From an uncultured Ignavibacteriota bacterium (lineage in GTDB: Bacteria > Bacteroidota > Ignavibacteria > Tepidaquicellales > Tepidaquicellaceae), in assembly GCA_937983305.1 (NCBI GenBank), contig CALKAJ010000285.1, forward strand, positions 1-12,659: a DNA stretch of 12,659 nucleotides. Reading direction: 5' to 3'. Below, piece after piece: positions 6,356-12,659 of this stretch (position 1 is the first letter of the stretch; the number at the start of each line of letters is the position of its first letter). Under the pieces are notes generated by a model that was not told where the DNA came from, searched no databases, and saw nothing but the letters and a program-made list of their open reading frames with translations. The translations under genes were made by a program, and so were the position numbers.

Positions 6356-9127
6356 ATGGGTAAATCAGTAAAAAAAGTAATTCCTGTAAAATCAAAAAAG
6401 ACTTTGAAAGAAGATTACTTTGCCATAAACGAATCTTTTTATAAAGTCTTTAATTCAATATTTAGTTCAGTAAGCATTTTAAAAGCAGACGGGGAATTTA
6501 TTTTTGCGAACGAGAAAGCATCATTGAATTTTCTTGGGGGAAAACCTGAAGATTTAATTGGGAAAAAAATCACTGAGGTACTTCCCAAGAAACAGGCAAA
6601 TGCTTTGCTTAAAAAATTTAAAAGTGTAATAGAAAAAGGGAAAACTTATAAGCAGGAAATATTAATTTCTCCGGAAACCGGAGATAAATGGTTCCTGAAT
6701 ATTTTGCAGCCGATAAAAATAGGTAAAAAAAATGAAACGGGGATTTTATCGAATTCCTTAGACATAACGCAACAAAAAAAATCAGAAGAAGAATTAAAAA
6801 TCAGTCTTGCAAAGTACAAGGTCTTTTTTGATTTTCTCCCTTTTGGAATAACTGTCAGCGATATTAATGGACAGATTTTGGAAAGCAATAAAAAAGCAGA
6901 ATTACTTCTCGGGATTTCTACAAAAGAACACAAGAAAAGAAACATAGCAGGAAAAGAATGGAAAATTATAAAAAAAGACGGTTCTCTTTTTCCGCCTGAA
7001 GAATATGCAAGTGTACGAGCATTAAAAGAAAACAGTATAATCGAGAATGTTGAAATGGGAATTGATAAAGGAGAAGAAGGAATCACCTGGCTAAATGTAA
7101 CAGCGGCACCAATTCCAATTGAGAATTATGGAGTAGCAATTGCATATAATGATATTACCGAAAAGAAACTTAACGAAGATAGGTTTAAAAAAATAGGCAA
7201 ACACTTTCAGGCATTAATTGAAAAGGCACCTGACGGCATTGTATTAATTAATAAAGAAGGTCAGTTTTTATATGCAAGTTCCTCAGCAAGGAAAATGTTC
7301 GGTTTTTCCCCGACGGAAGATCTTAATAAAAATCCTAACGAATATACTCATCCGGATGATTTACCTTTTGTTCTTTCTGAAATAATAAAAGTTATTGAAA
7401 ATCCGGACTACTCTCCAACGCTGCAATATCGTTTTATGGATTCGAAAGGAGATTATAAATGGGTAGAAAGTACATTTACAAATTTACTTTATGATTCGAA
7501 TGTTGAAGCAATCGTAATTAACTTCCGGGATATAACTTTTCGCAAGGAATATGAATTGCAATTAATTGAAGAGAAAAAGAAAACCGAAGAAAGTGAAATT
7601 CGTTTCAAGGCTTTACATTCGGCATCATTTGGCGGAATAGCCATTCACGATAAAGGTTTACTAATTGAATGTAATCAAGGGTTAGCTGAAATAACAGGAT
7701 ACAGCTATGAAGAGCTGATAGGAATGGACGGATTGAATCTTATTCAAAAAGATTGCAGGGAAAGAGTAATGAATAAAATCCTAAGTCAATATTTAAAACC
7801 TTACGAAACAACAGGTGTCAGAAAAAACGGCGAAGAATATCCCGTACGAATTCAAGGGACACCAATACCATATAAAGGCAAAATAGTGAGGGCAACCGAA
7901 TTCAGAGATATAACACAGGAGAAAATTATTGAAAATCTTATTAGAGAAAAGAACGAAGAATTAGAAAGAAAAAACAAGGAATTAATCGAGGCAAAAAATA
8001 AAGCTGAAGAAAGCGACAGATTAAAATCAGCATTTCTTGCAAATATGAGTCACGAAATCCGTACACCTATGAACGGGATTCTCGGGTTTGCGGAACTCTT
8101 AAAAGAGCCTGACCTGAGTTCGAATGAAAGAGAAAAATATATTGACATTATTGAAAAAAGCGGGAACAGAATGTTGAACATTATTAACGATATAATTGAT
8201 ATCTCTAAAATAGAATCGGGACTAATGGAGATATCAATTTCGGAGGTTAATATAAACGAGCAATTAAAATTTATTTATAATTTTTTCAAACCGGAAGCTG
8301 AAAAAAAGGATATAAAATTATCATATTCAATACCATCTCTGAGTGAAGAAATAGTTATTAATTCCGACAGAGAAAAAATTTATGCCATACTTATCAATCT
8401 TATAAAGAATGCAATTAAATTTACGGATAAAGGCACCATTAATTTCGGAGTTACCGTAAAAGGAAATTTCCTTGATTTTGTTGTTGAAGATACCGGTATA
8501 GGAATTCCTGAAAGCCGTAAGGACGCTATATTTGAGAGATTTATTCAGGCTGATGTCGAAGATAAAAAAGCTTTCCAGGGTGCAGGGCTGGGATTGTCAA
8601 TTACAAAAGCCTATGTTGAAATGCTTGGAGGTTCGATTAGTCTTGAAACCGAAGAAGGTAAGGGTAGTAAATTTAACTTTACGATTCCCTATAGCAGAAA
8701 TATTGTGAAACCTAAAGAGGTTGAATTTCAAGATAAATTATCCGGAAAAATTGAAATGTTATCAAATATGAAAATTATTATTGCGGAAGATGATGAAACT
8801 TCAGACAAACTGCTTACTCTTTTCTTAAAAAATTATTCCGGTGAAATATTACATACAGCTTCCGGAAGGGAAACAGTTGAGCTTTGCAGGAACAATCCCG
8901 ATACTGAGATAGTATTTATGGACATTAAGATGCCCGATTTGAACGGCTATGAAGCTACTAAAGAAATTCGCAAATTTAATAAAAAAGTTGTCATTATTGC
9001 ACAAACTGCTTATGGTCTTCTTGGTGACGAAGAGGATGCTTTGCTTGCAGGCTGCGATTATTACATCTCAAAACCAATTGATAAGGCAAAACTGCTCTCT
9101 ATTTTAGAAGAAATTTTAAAGCGATAA
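6356..9127 (+). CDS. Multi-PAS hybrid histidine kinase with C-terminal receiver
   Basis: This 923-residue hybrid sensor kinase autophosphorylates on His and passes the phosphate to its own receiver Asp. It has no signal peptide or membrane segment, so it probably acts in the cytosol. Four PAS-like sensor domains lie at about 27-140, 150-270, 280-395 and 413-521; each ends in a DIT-type motif, and the last two have PAC-like tails. A charged coiled coil (about 522-558) leads to HisKA, with the phospho-acceptor His566 in SHEIRTPMNG. HATPase motifs follow: N-box NLIKN (681-685), G1 DTGIG (712-716) and G2 GAGLGL (742-747). The receiver (about 805-920) has acidic residues Glu811-Asp813, phospho-acceptor Asp856 in FMDIKMPD, and Lys906. 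All catalytic residues are present. There is no output domain, so the signal must go to another protein. The small downstream gene starts 2 bp after its stop. Confidence 0.95.
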   Translation: MGKSVKKVIPVKSKKTLKEDYFAINESFYKVFNSIFSSVSILKADGEFIFANEKASLNFLGGKPEDLIGKKITEVLPKKQANALLKKFKSVIEKGKTYKQEILISPETGDKWFLNILQPIKIGKKNETGILSNSLDITQQKKSEEELKISLAKYKVFFDFLPFGITVSDINGQILESNKKAELLLGISTKEHKKRNIAGKEWKIIKKDGSLFPPEEYASVRALKENSIIENVEMGIDKGEEGITWLNVTAAPIPIENYGVAIAYNDITEKKLNEDRFKKIGKHFQALIEKAPDGIVLINKEGQFLYASSSARKMFGFSPTEDLNKNPNEYTHPDDLPFVLSEIIKVIENPDYSPTLQYRFMDSKGDYKWVESTFTNLLYDSNVEAIVINFRDITFRKEYELQLIEEKKKTEESEIRFKALHSASFGGIAIHDKGLLIECNQGLAEITGYSYEELIGMDGLNLIQKDCRERVMNKILSQYLKPYETTGVRKNGEEYPVRIQGTPIPYKGKIVRATEFRDITQEKIIENLIREKNEELERKNKELIEAKNKAEESDRLKSAFLANMSHEIRTPMNGILGFAELLKEPDLSSNEREKYIDIIEKSGNRMLNIINDIIDISKIESGLMEISISEVNINEQLKFIYNFFKPEAEKKDIKLSYSIPSLSEEIVINSDREKIYAILINLIKNAIKFTDKGTINFGVTVKGNFLDFVVEDTGIGIPESRKDAIFERFIQADVEDKKAFQGAGLGLSITKAYVEMLGGSISLETEEGKGSKFNFTIPYSRNIVKPKEVEFQDKLSGKIEMLSNMKIIIAEDDETSDKLLTLFLKNYSGEILHTASGRETVELCRNNPDTEIVFMDIKMPDLNGYEATKEIRKFNKKVVIIAQTAYGLLGDEEDALLAGCDYYISKPIDKAKLLSILEEILKR

Positions 9128-9129
9128 GT

Positions 9130-9513
9130 ATGACCAAGGAATTTTACAAAGATATATCTTACATCAATCACAAAGAACATTCTTTGTTTGAGATTATTCT
9201 TGGTGAAAATAACATTGATAGCTCTGCTGTTTTCATTGAAAAAATTTCAGTATTCGTTGAACTTATATGTTTAAAAAAACCTTTGTTTGTTTTATTTAAT
9301 AAGCGGGATGAAGATTTTAAAATCAATAAAGCAATTTATAACTTCACACATAATCAAATACTTGATTCGATTTTTAAATCCGGTGTGCGTGCAGTCTTTT
9401 TCCTTGTTACAGATGAAAGATATGAGCTGTATAAAAACAGCATTAACAGAGAAAATGTTTTTGCGTTTAAATTTTATGAAGATATTTTTAATTTTATTGA
9501 AAACAAAAAATAA
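9130..9513 (+). CDS. Small protein, possible STAS/SpoIIAA-like fold
   Basis: This is a 127-residue soluble protein with no signal peptide or membrane segment. I do not recognise it firmly. Its pattern of strands and helices resembles the small STAS/SEC14-related SpoIIAA-like proteins of Bacteroidota: a buried strand KKPLFVLFNKRD (49-60), a polar amphipathic stretch, the helix NQILDSIFKSGVRAVFFLVT (75-94), then a last strand and helix with FAFKFYEDIFNFIE (111-124). That resemblance is by eye. It starts at ATG 9130, only 2 bp after the hybrid-kinase stop, so translational coupling with the kinase is very likely. The ZIP transporter begins 6 bp after its stop. An accessory or partner role in kinase signalling is a reasonable guess, with no direct evidence. 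Confidence 0.8.
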   Translation: MTKEFYKDISYINHKEHSLFEIILGENNIDSSAVFIEKISVFVELICLKKPLFVLFNKRDEDFKINKAIYNFTHNQILDSIFKSGVRAVFFLVTDERYELYKNSINRENVFAFKFYEDIFNFIENKK

Positions 9514-9519
9514 TTATAT

Positions 9520-10335
9520 ATGAATTTCAATTTCTTACTTGAATATAACCCGGTCTTGCTCGCATTATTTGCAACGCTTTTCACATGGGGGCTAACGGCT
9601 CTTGGCTCGGCAATGGTTTTTTTCTTTAAATCAATTAATAAAAAAGTTCTTAATTCAATGCTTGGGTTTGCTGCAGGAGTTATGATTGCGGCGAGCTTTT
9701 GGTCTTTGCTTAAACCTGCCATTGAGATGGCTGAGGAAAGCGGCTCTGCAGGCTGGATTCCGGCTGTTGTCGGTTTTCTTTCAGGCGGTGCTTTTTTATA
9801 TCTTATTGATAAAATCCTTCCGCATCTTCATATGGGACTCGGAATTGAAAAAGCCGAAGGTATAAAAACTTCATGGCAAAGAAGTGTACTTCTGATTCTT
9901 GCAATTACTTTACACAATATTCCCGAAGGGCTTGCTGTCGGGGTTGCATTTGGTGTTCTTGCTATAAATGCAGATCCTGCGAGTCTTGGCGGTGCAGTTG
10001 CACTTGCAATTGGTATCGGTTTGCAAAACTTTCCCGAAGGTGCTGCTGTTTCAATTCCTCTCAGAAGAGAAGGATTCTCAAGATTCAAAGCTTTTCATTA
10101 CGGACAGCTCTCGGGTATGGTTGAGCCGATTGCAGGTGTGCTTGGCGCATATCTTGTTCTTGCAATTTCGCCGATATTGCCTTACGCACTTTCGTTTGCG
10201 GCAGGTGCAATGATTTTTGTGGTCGTTGAAGAATTAATTCCCGAATCACAAACCGGAAATGAAACCGACCTTTCTACAATCGGTGCCATGCTTGGCTTTG
10301 CAACTATGATGCTTCTGGATGTTGCTTTAGGATAA
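9520..10335 (+). CDS. ZIP family divalent metal transporter
   Basis: This 271-residue inner-membrane protein of the ZIP (ZupT/GufA-like) family takes up or moves Zn2+ and related metals. It has about eight hydrophobic segments. The family's metal-binding helices are clear: HNIPEG (132-137) in TM4 and QNFPEG (169-174) in TM5, with Glu202 in the next helix (SGMVEPIAG). By comparison with the structurally known bacterial ZIP, the first metal site (His132, Glu136, Gln169, Glu173) is complete. The second has Asn170 where that protein has Asp, a form common in GufA-like members. A loop with HLHMG (102-106) may hold extra metal ligands. It lies between the small possible STAS-like gene (6-bp gap) and the TPR kinase (9-bp gap), so it is probably co-expressed with two sensor kinases. 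The exact metal and direction cannot be read from sequence. Confidence 0.93.
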   Translation: MNFNFLLEYNPVLLALFATLFTWGLTALGSAMVFFFKSINKKVLNSMLGFAAGVMIAASFWSLLKPAIEMAEESGSAGWIPAVVGFLSGGAFLYLIDKILPHLHMGLGIEKAEGIKTSWQRSVLLILAITLHNIPEGLAVGVAFGVLAINADPASLGGAVALAIGIGLQNFPEGAAVSIPLRREGFSRFKAFHYGQLSGMVEPIAGVLGAYLVLAISPILPYALSFAAGAMIFVVVEELIPESQTGNETDLSTIGAMLGFATMMLLDVALG

Positions 10336-10344
10336 AAAAAATTT

Positions 10345-12252
10345 ATGGCAAAAATTTTAAAAATATTATTTGTCTTTCTTTTTCTTTTTCAACTGAAATC
10401 TTTTTCCGATGTCTTTCAAAAAAATGACAGTCTCGAAAAAGTTCTCGCAGGTTACGAATTAAATCAAAACATTTCTAATTTACCCGCAGAAACTATATTC
10501 AATATCGGGAGAATTTACGAAAATTATAAAAGCGATTATAACAAGGCAATCGAGTATTACAAGCTTGCTTCCGAAAAAGCCATTAGCGAAAATGACACGG
10601 GATATATTAAATATGAATCGTGGCTTGGTTATACTCTTTCTAAAACAGGTGATATTGAAAATGCTATCCAAAAGCTTCTTTCTGTAATTGAGCTTGCTGA
10701 AAGTAAAGATTATAAAACCAAACTTCCGCGTCTATATCTGCTTCTTGCTTTCTCTTACAGAGATGCAAAGCTTCTGGATAAATCTGAATTCTATTTTATT
10801 AAATCTATTGATGCTTCCAATACCGTAAAAGACAGTACTGATATTCACACGGCACTTGCTGAAATCGGTAATCTCTTCAATATCAAGGGCGATAATAAAT
10901 CCGCTTTAAAATATCTTCGCAAGGCTCTTAAAATCCGCGAACGGCTTGGGCTAAGCAATGTTCTCGTTTACGGCTATCATGATATATCGCTTATTTACCT
11001 TGCTCTTGACAGCGTTGAGCTATCGCTGAAATATCTTTCAAAAGCCGACAGCATCGCTTCACTGTTAAATGAAAAATGGGTTATGTCAAGCATTTATGCA
11101 AACTACATTGATATTTATGTCAGATTGAAGCAAATCTCAAATGCAGAGCCATATCTTATTAAACTGAAAAATATTGCCGATGAACTTAATTTGAAATCAG
11201 TATATGTAATCTTGAACCATTCATATTATACCTATTACAAGGCATTAAACAAAAGCGATTTGGCTTTAAAATATTTTGAACTTGAACAGGTTTATAAAGA
11301 TTCTATTTCAAATCAGGATATACAAAAAAATATTTCGGAGTTTGAAAAGAAATATGAAATATCAAGAAAAGATAAAGAGCTACTGAAAACTCAGGAAGAT
11401 GTGAAGCGGCAGAAAATTATAATTGTTTCGGTTATTATAGGGTTTATACTTGTTTTCACCTCTCTTATTATTATTTTAAAATTCTACCGGAAGAATAAAA
11501 CCGCTTTCGAAAAGCTTGAATTTCAAAACAGAAAAATTCTTAAACAGAAAGAAGAGCTAAACGAACTTAACTCTACCAAAGATAAACTTTTTTCAATAAT
11601 TGCACACGACCTGCGCAGCCCCTTTGTAGGCATTCAGGGCTTTTCGGATTTACTGCTGAACTCTCCCGAAGATTACACACCCGATGAAACAAAACTTTTC
11701 ATTGAACAGATTAATATTTCTTCGAGAACTACTCTTGACTTGCTTGAGAAACTTTTAAACTGGGCAAAAAATCAAACAGGCAAAATAAGTTTCAACCCCG
11801 AAAAAATTAATTTGCAATCCATCATACTTGAATGTATGAACTCGCTTATGACTTCCGCAAAGATTAAAAGCATAACGATGTTTTGCGATTGTGAAAATGA
11901 CATCGATGTTTTTGCCGATAGAGATATGCTTCGAACCGTTATAAGAAATCTGATACAAAATTCAATCAAGTTTACAAAACCCGAAGGACGAATTACCATT
12001 TCTGCAAAGCGTCTCGAAAAAATGATTGAACTCTGCGTCAAAGATAACGGAATCGGAATGGATGAAAACACTTTAGAGAATATTTTCAACATTACCGATA
12101 AACAAACAGTCCCCGGAACCGCAAACGAAAAAGGCACGGGGCTTGGATTAATTCTCTGCAAAGATTTTGTTGAAAAAAACGGCGGGACAATTTCTGTTGA
12201 AAGCACTTTAGGAGAAGGCAGCTGCTTTCTTTTCACTATGCCAAGAATTTAA
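10345..12252 (+). CDS. TPR-sensor transmembrane histidine kinase
   Basis: This is a 635-residue membrane sensor kinase. A hydrophobic N-terminal signal (about 4-19) is followed by roughly seven TPR-like helical repeats (about 50-320), for example NKAIEYYKLASEKAI and SALKYLRKALKIRERLG. A charged coiled coil and a single membrane span (about 357-379) come next, then a second coiled coil (about 384-412). The repeats are therefore predicted to be periplasmic and the kinase cytosolic. The HisKA phospho-acceptor is His421 in IIAHDLRSP. HATPase motifs are N-box NLIQN (535-539), G1 DNGIG (567-571) and G2 GTGLGLI (597-603). No receiver or output domain is attached, and no response regulator lies in the window, so its partner is unknown. 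This build is common in Bacteroidota and relatives. The start is ATG 10345, 9 bp after the ZIP stop. Confidence 0.94.
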   Translation: MAKILKILFVFLFLFQLKSFSDVFQKNDSLEKVLAGYELNQNISNLPAETIFNIGRIYENYKSDYNKAIEYYKLASEKAISENDTGYIKYESWLGYTLSKTGDIENAIQKLLSVIELAESKDYKTKLPRLYLLLAFSYRDAKLLDKSEFYFIKSIDASNTVKDSTDIHTALAEIGNLFNIKGDNKSALKYLRKALKIRERLGLSNVLVYGYHDISLIYLALDSVELSLKYLSKADSIASLLNEKWVMSSIYANYIDIYVRLKQISNAEPYLIKLKNIADELNLKSVYVILNHSYYTYYKALNKSDLALKYFELEQVYKDSISNQDIQKNISEFEKKYEISRKDKELLKTQEDVKRQKIIIVSVIIGFILVFTSLIIILKFYRKNKTAFEKLEFQNRKILKQKEELNELNSTKDKLFSIIAHDLRSPFVGIQGFSDLLLNSPEDYTPDETKLFIEQINISSRTTLDLLEKLLNWAKNQTGKISFNPEKINLQSIILECMNSLMTSAKIKSITMFCDCENDIDVFADRDMLRTVIRNLIQNSIKFTKPEGRITISAKRLEKMIELCVKDNGIGMDENTLENIFNITDKQTVPGTANEKGTGLGLILCKDFVEKNGGTISVESTLGEGSCFLFTMPRI

Positions 12253-12271
12253 AACCCAAAATAATATTTCT

Positions 12272-12659
12272 TTGGAAGTAGAAACAAAACCAAAAACCTT
12301 TTTCAACTCATACAAAAGATTCCTGTTTATCGGAATGATAATAATTGTATCAGGTATAACTCTTTTTCTTCCTGAAGAAGAAGAAATTCCGAAGAAATAT
12401 TATTTCGTTTTACTTATGATTGTATTCGGTGCGGGAATGGTTTACGCGTTATATTTCTTATTTCGGTTTTTTCTTACTTATAAATGGAAAATCGCTTATG
12501 GGGAAATATTACAATCCGAAGTTTTAAAGATTGATGATTCCGAAGGCACTATCTATAAATTCATTTTTAAATACAGATACCGCATCGAAAATGCAGAATA
12601 TTTATCAGATAGTTTATATCCCTTTAAATTTTACATCGTAACAAGTTTCAAATCCTTTG
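12272..12659 (+). CDS. DUF3592-like membrane protein, 3'-truncated
   Basis: This open frame begins 19 bp after the TPR-kinase stop and runs off the window end (129 codons plus one base). The first in-frame ATG (12335) falls inside the first membrane span, so the TTG at 12272-12274 is the likely start; it gives a short charged N terminus (LEVETKPKTFFNSYKR). Two membrane spans follow, at about 17-33 and 43-68, separated by an acidic PEEEEIPKK loop. The next part (about 70-115), with KWKIAYGEIL, YKFIFKYRYRI and then YLSDS, looks like the beta-rich portion of DUF3592 proteins, whose function is unknown. No catalytic residue is evident. The tight spacing suggests it belongs to the same transcription unit as the kinases and transporter. 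Confidence 0.72.
   Translation, partial: MEVETKPKTFFNSYKRFLFIGMIIIVSGITLFLPEEEEIPKKYYFVLLMIVFGAGMVYALYFLFRFFLTYKWKIAYGEILQSEVLKIDDSEGTIYKFIFKYRYRIENAEYLSDSLYPFKFYIVTSFKSF

Noticed and set aside
6646..7086. 146-codon open frame on the minus strand opposite the hybrid kinase
   Set aside because: It is antisense to PAS-domain coding sequence, low in complexity (Ser/Phe/Ile), and has no support from spacing or motifs.
11772..12236. 154-codon open frame on the minus strand opposite the TPR kinase
   Set aside because: It lies wholly within the conserved HisKA/HATPase coding sequence and shows no domain of its own.
12253..12271. Terminator after the TPR kinase
   Set aside because: The 19-bp gap has no stem-loop, and the next frame follows immediately.
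48..12659. Mobile elements, CRISPR arrays, tRNA or rRNA genes
   Set aside because: I found no transposase or integrase motifs, spaced repeats, or cloverleaf- or rRNA-like stretches; nearly all of the sequence is occupied by the genes listed.

Overview
The window is AT-rich DNA, apparently chromosomal, from a bacterium that most resembles the Bacteroidota/Ignavibacteriota (FCB) group. Four observations point there: no gene has a convincing Shine-Dalgarno sequence and most starts sit behind A/T-rich leaders; a multi-PAS hybrid histidine kinase sits next to a TPR-sensor histidine kinase; a ComB-type phosphatase is present; and the FtsK sequence has that flavour. This is a judgement from protein character, not from a database search. 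The first 47 bases are not genomic. They are the end of an Illumina P7 adapter with an 8-base index, so the window begins at a contig end with untrimmed adapter.

Layout. (1) 48-929, plus strand: the C-terminal part of a PLP-dependent D-threonine aldolase/D-serine dehydratase-like enzyme, cut by the contig end. Its stop codon abuts the stop codon of ftsK inside the palindrome TTATAA. (2) 924-6173, minus strand: a compact probable operon transcribed in the order transaldolase (TalC type), gcvT, comB-like, ftsK, with gaps of 25, 41 and 33 bp. These are central carbon and one-carbon metabolism genes plus the chromosome translocase. (3) 6174-6355: the only sizeable intergenic region (182 bp), between divergent genes. 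It carries a perfect 8-bp-arm palindrome near the plus-strand start and a second imperfect inverted repeat near the minus-strand start. (4) 6356 to the end, plus strand: a tight five-gene run with gaps of 2, 6, 9 and 19 bp. It encodes a soluble hybrid histidine kinase with four PAS-like domains and a receiver, a 127-residue protein that may have a STAS/SpoIIAA-like fold, a ZIP-family metal transporter, a signal-peptide/TPR/transmembrane histidine kinase, and the start of a DUF3592-like membrane protein cut by the window end.

How the genes may work together. The minus-strand group looks like housekeeping genes that share transcription, with no obvious common pathway. The plus-strand group is the more interesting part. 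Two different sensor kinases, one cytosolic and one with a predicted periplasmic TPR sensor, flank a small protein and a divalent-metal transporter, and no DNA-binding response regulator is in view. A signalling module linked to metal status is possible, but the only support is gene adjacency. I found no mobile elements, CRISPR arrays, RNA genes or convincing intrinsic terminators.
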